A stretch of DNA of 64,000 bases from contig NVXU02000058.1 of the NCBI GenBank assembly GCA_002734065.2, positions 57,877 to 121,876 of the forward strand, in the 5' to 3' direction. Below the pieces are notes generated by a model that was not told the DNA's origin, made no database searches, and saw only the letters and a list, made by a program, of their open reading frames with translations. Positions within the stretch are counted from its first letter, which is position 1, and the number at the start of each line of letters is the position of its first letter. Made by a program: the position numbers and the translations under genes. Source of the DNA: Fluviicola sp. (GTDB taxonomy: Bacteria; Bacteroidota; Bacteroidia; Flavobacteriales_D; Crocinitomicaceae). Shown piece after piece: positions 29,389 to 37,598 of the stretch.

Positions 29389-31008
29389 ATGAAATTTCTT
29401 GTTTTACTATTTAGTTTTTTTCTTGCCAATATTTCACTATCTCAAAACCCACCCATTCTGTGGCAACAAAACATTGGTGGCTCTGGCAGTGATTGGTTAA
29501 GTAAATTAGATATACCTGGTAGCACTGATTATTTTTTAATTGGTAACTCTGACTCGAATATATCCGGAGATAAAACGGAAAACTCAAGAGGTTTCAGTGA
29601 TATATGGATTGTTAAAATGGACATAAATCATACCATCTTATGGGATAGAACCATTGGAGGGGACCAAAATGACTTCTTTCGTACCGCTTTTATTCAAAAT
29701 GATTCTTTGTACTTATTAGCAGCTTCAGCATCAAGTATTTCTGGTGAAAAAACAATCGCAGCAATTAATAACTCTGTAGACGCATGGCTGCTTTGCTTAG
29801 ACTTATCCGGAAACATATTATGGCAAGAAGTGTATGGTGGTGATAGTGGTGAAAATAATTTAGCGCAAATAATAGCCTTACCCAATGGTAATCTACTGTT
29901 TGGTATCAACTCATCTTCGGGTATCTCTGGAAACAAAACAGAAGTAAATATTGGATTGGCTGATTTTTGGATAGTAGAAATTTCCTCCGTAGATGGTAGT
30001 ATAATTAATCAAAAAACTATTGGCTCTACACAAAATGAAAATTTTAGACAAATACTGTACCGCCCTAACAATACGATTTTAGTAACAGGAATGGCCCAAC
30101 AAGGAGTTAGTGCTGACAAAACAGACAACGGTTTTGGCTATGCTGATGTATGGGTCGTTGAGTTAGACATGAATCTCAATGTATTAAGCGATAAATGTTT
30201 TGGAGGAACAGGATCTGAATCAAATTTTGGAGGAAATATATTTGAAATTAACGGTTTTTACTACCTCATGACATCTTCTAGTTCTCCCATTTCGGGCAAC
30301 AAAACAGCGCCTTATTTTGGAAGCTTCGATGCCTTTGATCGTCCTGACTATTGGCTTGTGAAAATGGACTCCAACCTTAACATTATTTGGGACAGGACTT
30401 ACGGTGGTAATGTTGATGATAATGGCGGTGGAGTTTATCAACTATCTAACAATCGCTTATTAATAACTGGGAACTCTGAGACCAATATCAATGGCAATAA
30501 GACATCGCCCAAATATGGAGGAGTAGACACTTGGTTTTTAATTATTGACACGGCAGGTGTAATCATTGCACAAGAAACTTATGGAGGGTCATTAAATGAC
30601 AACATCGGTGCATTGCCGACACTGACCAATGGTGTTTTTTACCTTTCAGGAGCATCCGACAGCCCCATATCAGGTGTAAAGTCAGTTCCCACCAACGGTG
30701 GCTTTGATGCTTGGCTCATGGAGATTGATGCTTCAGGTTTTTTAAACACAGAAAAGATAGAAGGTGTCAATACCACTATTTCTGTTTATCCAAACCCAAG
30801 TAGTGGAGAAGTTAATTTTAAATTTGCAGACCTAGAAGAAGATGTTGAAGTTACTTTCTATTCTGTAGATGGCAAAACACTTTTCTCTGATAAAATTCAG
30901 TCTAATTCTGTGCTAAAAAGCTACGATTTAAAAGTTGGCAATCAAATGATTCTTTACTCCGTAGAGGGTGAACGAATTAATTATTCAGGTAAAATTTTAA
31001 TACGTTAA
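29389..31008 (+). CDS. T9SS type A sorting-domain protein with seven internal repeats (predicted beta-propeller)
   Basis: Signal peptide; seven SG.KT....GF.D.W.V.MD repeats; C-terminal VYPNPSSGEVNFKF...GKILIR sorting domain. Confidence 0.88.
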   Translation: MKFLVLLFSFFLANISLSQNPPILWQQNIGGSGSDWLSKLDIPGSTDYFLIGNSDSNISGDKTENSRGFSDIWIVKMDINHTILWDRTIGGDQNDFFRTAFIQNDSLYLLAASASSISGEKTIAAINNSVDAWLLCLDLSGNILWQEVYGGDSGENNLAQIIALPNGNLLFGINSSSGISGNKTEVNIGLADFWIVEISSVDGSIINQKTIGSTQNENFRQILYRPNNTILVTGMAQQGVSADKTDNGFGYADVWVVELDMNLNVLSDKCFGGTGSESNFGGNIFEINGFYYLMTSSSSPISGNKTAPYFGSFDAFDRPDYWLVKMDSNLNIIWDRTYGGNVDDNGGGVYQLSNNRLLITGNSETNINGNKTSPKYGGVDTWFLIIDTAGVIIAQETYGGSLNDNIGALPTLTNGVFYLSGASDSPISGVKSVPTNGGFDAWLMEIDASGFLNTEKIEGVNTTISVYPNPSSGEVNFKFADLEEDVEVTFYSVDGKTLFSDKIQSNSVLKSYDLKVGNQMILYSVEGERINYSGKILIR

Positions 31009-31010
31009 AT

Positions 31011-32633
31011 ATGAAAGCACTTATTTTCACATACGCCCTAATTGTTTCCTTTTTTTCACTATCTCAAAACCCTCCCATATTGTGGCAACAAAATATAGGA
31101 GGATCTGGTGATGATTTACTTGTGAAAATTAACATCCCTGGTAGCACTGATTATTTTTTAATTGGTAACTCTGACTCGAATATATCCGGAGATAAAACGG
31201 AAAACTCAAGAGGTTTCAATGATATATGGATTGTTAAAATGGACATAAATCATACCATCTTATGGGATAAAACTATTGGAGGAGATAATTCCGATGTATA
31301 TAGAGCTTCAGTTGTTGCAAATAATGAGTTATTTATAGTTTCAAGCTCTAATTCTACCATCTCAGGAGAAAAAACAATTGCCCCATTTAACAGTTCAAAT
31401 GATATTTGGCTTTTATGTCTTGATTTGAACGGCAATATTCAATGGCAAAGTTTATATGGTGGGGATGGGAATGAAGGTGGTTTATCTAGTATAATTGAGT
31501 TACCTAATTCTAACTTATTAATTGGTACACAGTCTTCGTCCGGTATTACTGGTAACAAAACAGAAGCCAATATCGGCCTATCTGATTTCTGGCTTATTGA
31601 GGTTAATACTATCGATGGGACAATAATTAATCAAAATACGATTGGTAGTTCTCAAACAGATAACATTAGACAACTAATGCTAACGCCAAATAATACTATT
31701 TTAATTGTAGGAGAAGCAAACCAAGGTGTTAGTGGGGACAAAACTGATAACGGATATGGATTAACAGATGTTTGGCTCGTAGAAACTGACTTGAATTTAT
31801 CAGTCATAAATAATATTTGTATAGGTGGAACAGCACTCGATTTTTATAATTGGGGAAATGTTGCTTACATCGATGGCTATTATTACCTTATGACATCTTC
31901 TAGTTCTCCCATTTCGGGCAACAAAACGGCGCCTTATTTTGGCAGTTTTGATGCCTTTGAGCGTCCAGACTATTGGCTAATAAAAATGGACACTAATTTC
32001 AATATAATCTGGGACAGAACCTATGGTGGTAATGTAGATGATAATGGTGGTAATGTATATCGATTATCCAATAATCGTTTACTAATCACAGGTACGTCGG
32101 AGACAAATATCAATGGTAATAAAACTTCACCTAAATATGGCAATCGAGATTTTTGGGTTCTTATTATAGATACGTCGGGAGTTATTATTGCGCAAGAAAC
32201 ATACGGAGGGTCATTAGATGATTTGTTATCTGTATCCTCTTCTACCATCACAAACGGCGTTTTTTACTTGTCGGGGGGGTCAGAAAGCCCTGTTTCAGGT
32301 GTTAAGACAGTACCAACTAACGGAGGTTACGATGCGTGGATATTAGAGATTGATGCTTCAGGTTTTTTAAACACAGAAAAGATAGAAGGTGTTAATACCA
32401 CTATTTCTGTTTATCCAAATCCAAGTAGTGGAGAAGTTAATTTTAAATTTGCAGACCTAGAAGAAGATGTTGAAGTTACTTTCTATTCTGTAGATGGCAA
32501 AATTCTTTTCTCTGATAAAATTCAGTCTAATTCTGTGCTGAAAAGCTACGATTTAAAAGTTGGCAATCAAATGATTCTTTACTCCGTAGAGGGTGAACGA
32601 ATTAATTATTCAGGTAAAATTTTAATACGATAA
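31011..32633 (+). CDS. T9SS type A sorting-domain protein, tandem paralog of the preceding gene
   Basis: Same seven-repeat layout and nearly identical C-terminal sorting domain; starts 2 nt after the preceding stop. Confidence 0.88.
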   Translation: MKALIFTYALIVSFFSLSQNPPILWQQNIGGSGDDLLVKINIPGSTDYFLIGNSDSNISGDKTENSRGFNDIWIVKMDINHTILWDKTIGGDNSDVYRASVVANNELFIVSSSNSTISGEKTIAPFNSSNDIWLLCLDLNGNIQWQSLYGGDGNEGGLSSIIELPNSNLLIGTQSSSGITGNKTEANIGLSDFWLIEVNTIDGTIINQNTIGSSQTDNIRQLMLTPNNTILIVGEANQGVSGDKTDNGYGLTDVWLVETDLNLSVINNICIGGTALDFYNWGNVAYIDGYYYLMTSSSSPISGNKTAPYFGSFDAFERPDYWLIKMDTNFNIIWDRTYGGNVDDNGGNVYRLSNNRLLITGTSETNINGNKTSPKYGNRDFWVLIIDTSGVIIAQETYGGSLDDLLSVSSSTITNGVFYLSGGSESPVSGVKTVPTNGGYDAWILEIDASGFLNTEKIEGVNTTISVYPNPSSGEVNFKFADLEEDVEVTFYSVDGKILFSDKIQSNSVLKSYDLKVGNQMILYSVEGERINYSGKILIR

Positions 32634-32635
32634 TT

Positions 32636-33154
32636 ATGAAAGCAATTCTTTTTGCTTCACTATTTCTTTTGGTAAATGTATCTTTCTCTCAAACTGAGTC
32701 TAACATTAACTATTCTCTTACAATCGAAAAATATCACGCATTGTATATACTGGATTCAGCGTACTATCCGAGAGAAAAAATTCCTTGGATAACTTCTAAG
32801 CGGAGACACATCCAATTTTTAAATATCGACAAAGAAGATGTTTTACTTTTAGCATCCTTCAGTAGAAGTCATTCTCACTATGGAGAAATGGGTGGTTTAA
32901 AAGTATATCAAAATGAATCTGGCAAGAAGGTTATCAGCTTCTTTACAAGAGGAAAAGGCTATAATATTGGGCAAGTCATGAGTTTTGATGTTGAACAACT
33001 ATCTGGAACTAACTACATCATCAAATATTATAATAAATTCGGTAATGTCAATGATGTTTTCTTTTATGCTCACAAGGCTACAGAGGCAGAAATCAGTGAG
33101 GTTTTGACACAAGTAACAAAAAAAGACGATACCAAGGATGAACCTGTCAAGTAA
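32636..33154 (+). CDS. Small secreted hypothetical protein (last gene of cassette)
   Basis: Signal peptide MKAILFASLFLLVNVSFSQ; 2 nt after preceding stop; its stop codon abuts the right direct repeat. Confidence 0.7.
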   Translation: MKAILFASLFLLVNVSFSQTESNINYSLTIEKYHALYILDSAYYPREKIPWITSKRRHIQFLNIDKEDVLLLASFSRSHSHYGEMGGLKVYQNESGKKVISFFTRGKGYNIGQVMSFDVEQLSGTNYIIKYYNKFGNVNDVFFYAHKATEAEISEVLTQVTKKDDTKDEPVK

Positions 33155-33186
33155 TTGAAGAGGTTTTGGGGAAGGTGTAATAAATT
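33153..33186 (+). repeat. Right copy of 34-bp perfect direct repeat (displaced alaS 3' end)
   Basis: aattgaagaggttttggggaaggtgtaataaatt, identical to 27712-27745. Confidence 0.97.
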
Positions 33187-33211
33187 CCATACATTTTTCG
33201 TTTCACTAAGT

Positions 33212-33892
33212 ATGACTATTGCGAAAATCAGTAATTACATTATAACCGTAATTTTAATTTCAACCTTAACAAGTTGCTATTGTTTTCACAAAGTCGCCGG
33301 AAAATCAAGTGTTCGGGATTTAACCGTTGCTAAAAGTTTTGATCTTTGCAAAATATGTCCAGGAAGAGGAAAAGTAGTGAGTTTAACTCCCTACTATGGC
33401 TATCCGAGTACAGATTTATATCAATTAAAGAGGGAATCAACCTCTACTTCTTCATACACATTAAATTCTTTGGGAACTTTTGGTCTTCGCGGAGAATATT
33501 GGGTAGCGCCCGGTCAATTTTTCCCTTTCAGGATTATTGGATTGGGCATTGATTATTCATACAGCAAAAGTAGCATCAGTTATAATTACACTGACGTTTA
33601 TGAGTTGCGCAGCACTGAACGTAGAAGCCATCGGATTTTGGGAAGCATTAACGTAATGACGTTGGTCAAAAAACAATGGATAGGGTATATTACTTCTCAA
33701 ATAGGAGTCAATTTGCAGAGAACTGACCAAATTGCCTTTGATTATTTTGCAACTGAGAAAAATAAACTAGTCGATTATCGATTTGGCTACGGACTTCAAT
33801 TCTACCCCAAAATACCTGTGGGTATATCGATAGAAGCTGGTTACGGAGGAGGTGCATATCTAAAAGCTGGACTCACTTTTTGGCTTTTCTGA
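33212..33892 (+). CDS. Hypothetical protein, predicted lipoprotein or outer-membrane-associated
   Basis: ATG at 33212 preferred over the TTG start inside the repeat; signal region with LTSC; aromatic-rich beta-strand-like C-terminus. Confidence 0.65.
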   Translation: MTIAKISNYIITVILISTLTSCYCFHKVAGKSSVRDLTVAKSFDLCKICPGRGKVVSLTPYYGYPSTDLYQLKRESTSTSSYTLNSLGTFGLRGEYWVAPGQFFPFRIIGLGIDYSYSKSSISYNYTDVYELRSTERRSHRILGSINVMTLVKKQWIGYITSQIGVNLQRTDQIAFDYFATEKNKLVDYRFGYGLQFYPKIPVGISIEAGYGGGAYLKAGLTFWLF

Positions 33893-33981
33893 TTAGAACA
33901 TTCTTTTCTTGTAAGAATTTTGTCACTTTTACTTCTTAAAGAAAAGTTTTCATTAACTTTCTACTCGTAAAATTTGAATCT

Positions 33982-35514
33982 ATGAATGTACGTCAGTCTT
34001 TTATCCTAATCAGCATTATTATCTTAGCAAGCATTGGAGCAGTTGCTTACTTATGGTGGCAACCAATTGTGTGGAGTTTACTCTTTTTCGGTCCAGTGAT
34101 TCTTATTGGTGTCCGTGATATATTCTCCCAAAAACACACTTTAAAGTCTAATTTTCCAGTTGTGGGTAATTTTAGATACATTCTGGAGAAGTTACGACCT
34201 GGCATTATGCAATATTTCGTTGAAACCGATACACAAGGGCGCCCAATTAGCAGGATTTTCAGAACGTTGATTTATCAGCGGGCAAAAAATGTTACTGACA
34301 CAGTACCTTTCGGAACACAAATGAAAGTTTACAGTACAGGTTACGAATGGATGGATCATTCTATGTATGCTTGTTCGGACACTGAGGTTGACCACGCACC
34401 GCGAGTAACTATCGGTGGAAAAGATTGCAAACAACCTTATTCAGCAAGCATTTTGAACATTTCGGCAATGAGTTTTGGATCTTTGAGCAATAGAGCCGTT
34501 TTAGCCATGAATAAAGGAGCAAAAATAGGTGGATTTGCTCAAAACACAGGTGAAGGAGGGGTTAGTCCTTATCATTTAGAGAATGGTGGTGATTTAATCT
34601 GGCAAGTAGGTACCGGTTATTTTGGTTGTCGAGCAAAAGATGGAGGATTTGATGTAGAAGGCTACAAAAAAACGGTCAGTCATGAATCTATAAAAATGGT
34701 TGAGCTAAAACTTTCACAAGGTGCAAAACCAGGTCACGGCGGAATTCTTCCTGCTAAAAAAAACACTCAAGAAATTGCCAATATTCGTCACGTTGAACCT
34801 TTCACAGACGTCCACTCTCCCCCATCGCATTCTGCCTTTAATTCTGCTGAAGGGTTGATGGAATTTATCAAAGTTTTACGCGATAATAGCAACGGGAAAC
34901 CTATTGGATTTAAATTATGTGTTGGTAAACAGGAAGAATTCATCGGTTTGTGTAAGGCCATGATTTCTACCGGAATTAAACCTGATTTTATCACTGTTGA
35001 TGGTGGTGAAGGAGGAACAGGAGCTGCACCCGTCGAATTTTCCAATTCTATAGGTATGCCACTTAGAGATGGCTTGGCATTTGTTTCCAATGCATTGATT
35101 GGCTATGATTTAAAGAAAGACATTAAAGTGATTGCTTCCGGTAAAATTATCTCTTCGTTTCACATTGCAAGAACAATTGCATTGGGTGCCGACCTAGTCA
35201 ACAGTGCCCGAGCAATGATGATGGCAACAGGATGCATTCAAGCTTTGCAGTGCAACACAAACACTTGTCCAGTTGGCGTTGCTACACAAGACAAAGGTTT
35301 AATTAGAGGTTTAAATGTGGAAGACAAGGCAAAAAGAGTCGCGAATTTTCACTACGAAACCTTGAAGAATTTTGCAGAGTTGATTGCCGCAACAGGCATT
35401 TTGAATCCTTCTGACCTGACAAAAAAGCACATCAACCGACGCGTAAGTTACAGCGATGTGTTGAATTACGAAGAAATTTTCCCGACAACAGAGGTTGGGA
35501 GCTTTTTGAAGTAG
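33982..35514 (+). CDS. FMN-binding glutamate synthase family protein
   Basis: SAMSFGSLSNRAVLAMNKGA, GEGGVSPYH, KPGHGGILPAKK, DGGEGGTGAAPVEFSNSIGMPL, CNTNTCPVGVATQD. Confidence 0.93.
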   Translation: MNVRQSFILISIIILASIGAVAYLWWQPIVWSLLFFGPVILIGVRDIFSQKHTLKSNFPVVGNFRYILEKLRPGIMQYFVETDTQGRPISRIFRTLIYQRAKNVTDTVPFGTQMKVYSTGYEWMDHSMYACSDTEVDHAPRVTIGGKDCKQPYSASILNISAMSFGSLSNRAVLAMNKGAKIGGFAQNTGEGGVSPYHLENGGDLIWQVGTGYFGCRAKDGGFDVEGYKKTVSHESIKMVELKLSQGAKPGHGGILPAKKNTQEIANIRHVEPFTDVHSPPSHSAFNSAEGLMEFIKVLRDNSNGKPIGFKLCVGKQEEFIGLCKAMISTGIKPDFITVDGGEGGTGAAPVEFSNSIGMPLRDGLAFVSNALIGYDLKKDIKVIASGKIISSFHIARTIALGADLVNSARAMMMATGCIQALQCNTNTCPVGVATQDKGLIRGLNVEDKAKRVANFHYETLKNFAELIAATGILNPSDLTKKHINRRVSYSDVLNYEEIFPTTEVGSFLK

Positions 35515-35524
35515 ACTCTTGTTA

Positions 35525-35594
35525 GAGTGATGAGTGCGGAGTGATGAGTGCGGAGTGTGGAGTGTGGAGTGTGGAGTGTGGAGTGTGGAGTGAT
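35525..35594 (+). repeat. Heptanucleotide tandem repeat, 10 units of gagtgNN
   Basis: gagtgat gagtgcg gagtgat gagtgcg (gagtgtg)x5 gagtgat, counted directly. Confidence 0.95.
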
Positions 35595-35677
35595 AAATTC
35601 GAAGCAGGACTAAATCCAACAATCGAAAGCTCTAAAACTCTAAAAATCCAATATTTAACACTTTTTAGAACTCTCAA

Positions 35678-35709
35678 TTTGCAAGCAACCCACAAATAGC
35701 GTAGTTTTG
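35678..35709 (+). promoter_or_regulatory. Bacteroidetes-type promoter for M23 peptidase gene
   Basis: TTTG (35678-35681) - 20 nt - TAGTTTTG (35702-35709). Confidence 0.55.
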
Positions 35710-35737
35710 CACTTTATTAGAACAACTAAAGAGTAAA

Positions 35738-36583
35738 ATGAAAGTAATTATCTCCCTAATTTGTGTTTCATTCTTCGCTTCTGCGCAATTCAGTTTTGCA
35801 AGCAATGGAGAAGACACACTCGTTAAAAGTGAAAAAGAAGCAAGCGTTTCTTTCTACGATACTTCGGCTATTTTTACGAATAACTGGCTAGAGAACATCA
35901 CATTTGCTTATTCTGACCAATCTTATGCGGCAGCAGAAGTAGTCAACCTAGTTGATTCTACAAGAGGTTACGCCTACCCTATCGAAAGCAAAGTTACTTC
36001 TCCGTTTGGAAAAAGAGGTCATTCTTTTCACAAGGGAATTGATATTCCTGTGCCAAGTGGCAACAAAATTTACGCGGCTTTTGATGGAAAAGTAAGATAC
36101 GCTATCTACAACAAAGGTGGTTTTGGCAACTTGGTCATTATTCGTCATGCCAACGGTTTGGAAACCTACTACGCGCATCTTTCTAAGCGAAAAGTAAAGG
36201 TAAACCAGATTGTTAAAGCAGGAGAATTAATTGGCTTATCAGGAAGTACTGGTCGTTCTTACGCTCCACATTTACACTTTGAAATAAGATATCACGACAA
36301 ACCCATCAACCCAGAAAACGTTTTTGACACCAAGAGTTTTTGCTTGCGCAATGATTCTGCCATGTTGGGAGAGTTAATTCTGAAGAACAATAAAAAACAC
36401 AGAACAACACCTCACGTCAGCGAAGAATTTCTGGCAAAAGGAACTGTTTACTCCATTAAATCTGGTGATACACTCTCAAAGATTGCTCAAAGAAGCGGAA
36501 CTTCCGTTGCTGAATTGTGCGCACTGAACAACCTCGACAAAGATGGTGTTCTAAGAATTGGGCAAAGAATTCGTGTGAATTAA
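35738..36583 (+). CDS. M23-family metallopeptidase with C-terminal LysM domain
   Basis: HKGIDIPVPSGNKIYAAFDG, YYAHLSK, HLHFEIRYHDKPINPE; LysM YSIKSGDTLSKIAQRSGTSVAELCALNNL. Confidence 0.93.
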   Translation: MKVIISLICVSFFASAQFSFASNGEDTLVKSEKEASVSFYDTSAIFTNNWLENITFAYSDQSYAAAEVVNLVDSTRGYAYPIESKVTSPFGKRGHSFHKGIDIPVPSGNKIYAAFDGKVRYAIYNKGGFGNLVIIRHANGLETYYAHLSKRKVKVNQIVKAGELIGLSGSTGRSYAPHLHFEIRYHDKPINPENVFDTKSFCLRNDSAMLGELILKNNKKHRTTPHVSEEFLAKGTVYSIKSGDTLSKIAQRSGTSVAELCALNNLDKDGVLRIGQRIRVN

Positions 36584-36831
36584 GCCATTTTAGCATTCAC
36601 TTCCATCCAGCCACCGCCGTTTTCGCAATCCAAGCCTTTTGATTTAAAGTATTGAGTCGCTTGACCACTGCGTCCTCCACTTGCGCAACAAAATAGTACG
36701 GGTTGTTTCAATTCCATTACTTCCACTTCTCTATCAACGACTTCTTGCAAAGGAATATTTATTGATCCGGAAACGTTTCCGCCCATAAATTCTGCCTGTG
36801 TTCTTACATCAACAATTGTATAATCTTTCAT
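36580..36831 (-). CDS. Rhodanese-like domain protein
   Basis: VDVRTQAEFMGGNVSGSINIPL; active-site CCASGGRSGQA. Confidence 0.92.
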   Translation of the reverse strand: MKDYTIVDVRTQAEFMGGNVSGSINIPLQEVVDREVEVMELKQPVLFCCASGGRSGQATQYFKSKGLDCENGGGWMEVNAKMA

Positions 36832-36925
36832 CTTTTTAATTAATTCGTTATTCTAATGCAAAGATACGAAGAAGGTTTGAAGTGTTTTGTAGCTTAGGTT
36901 ACATTGGAGGTTATAGTATTGAGTT

Positions 36926-36993
36926 TTGAGCAAGAGTCTGGAGTCTGAGTTCTAGCTCACCCCTCTTACTCACTACTCAACTCTCTTGCTCAA
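36926..36993. repeat. Inverted repeat (11-bp stem) in intergenic region
   Basis: TTGAGCAAGAG (36926-36936) / CTCTTGCTCAA (36983-36993). Confidence 0.7.
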
Positions 36994-37048
36994 TCCTCAT
37001 TTTTGTTTACCTTTAATCAATCAACACATCTAGTAGTAAACACACAGA

Positions 37049-37594
37049 ATGCAAAAAGAAAAAGAACAGAAAGTCACTTCGCAAGAGTTGAAAAAGCTCT
37101 ACAAGAATTGGCCGGATATCCGAAAGTTTTTGAAATCGAAAGGTTGTGGTGCTACGGAGGCAGAAGATATCTTTCAAGAGGCATTGCTTATTTATGTCAG
37201 AAAGATGGAGGATGCAGAATTTGAATTAACAACAGAACCATTTCACTATGTAAAAAACACGTGCAAATTTTTATGGTACAACCAGGCAAGAAAGAAAGGG
37301 AGAAGTTCTTCCGAAGAATTGCCAGAAATCGAGAGTTTTGAAAACGACGATTGGTTGCAAAAAGAATTAAAATTTCAACTCATTGAGAAAGCGATGACTA
37401 AGATTGGCAAGCAATGCCAACAAATTCTCCAATTATTCTACGGAAAAGGTTGGAACATGACAGCAATCGCCAAAAAAGTAGGATTGAGAAATGACAAGGT
37501 AGCCAAAGCGCAAAAATACCGATGCATCAACAAAGTCAAGGAGCAAGTTCTTGAATTGCAATCCGAAAAATTAGTAATGAACTCAAAATTTTAA
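37049..37594 (+). CDS. ECF-type RNA polymerase sigma factor
   Basis: Region 2 AEDIFQEALLIYVRKM, region 4 CQQILQLFYGKGWNMTAIAKKVGLRNDKVAKAQKYRCINKV. Confidence 0.88.
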   Translation: MQKEKEQKVTSQELKKLYKNWPDIRKFLKSKGCGATEAEDIFQEALLIYVRKMEDAEFELTTEPFHYVKNTCKFLWYNQARKKGRSSSEELPEIESFENDDWLQKELKFQLIEKAMTKIGKQCQQILQLFYGKGWNMTAIAKKVGLRNDKVAKAQKYRCINKVKEQVLELQSEKLVMNSKF

Positions 37595-37598
37595 GACC

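Noticed and set aside
32273-32279. G7 run in the second propeller gene as another phase-variation tract
   Set aside because: Seven G is a weaker signal and lies near the C-terminal end; noted but not claimed.
33155-33211. N-terminal extension MKRFWGRCNKFHTFFVSLS of the ORF at 33155-33892
   Set aside because: It translates the displaced alaS-tail repeat from a TTG; the ATG at 33212 precedes a normal signal region.
35525-35594. Possible CRISPR array
   Set aside because: Uninterrupted 7-nt tandem repeats without spacers, and no cas genes; a simple tandem repeat.
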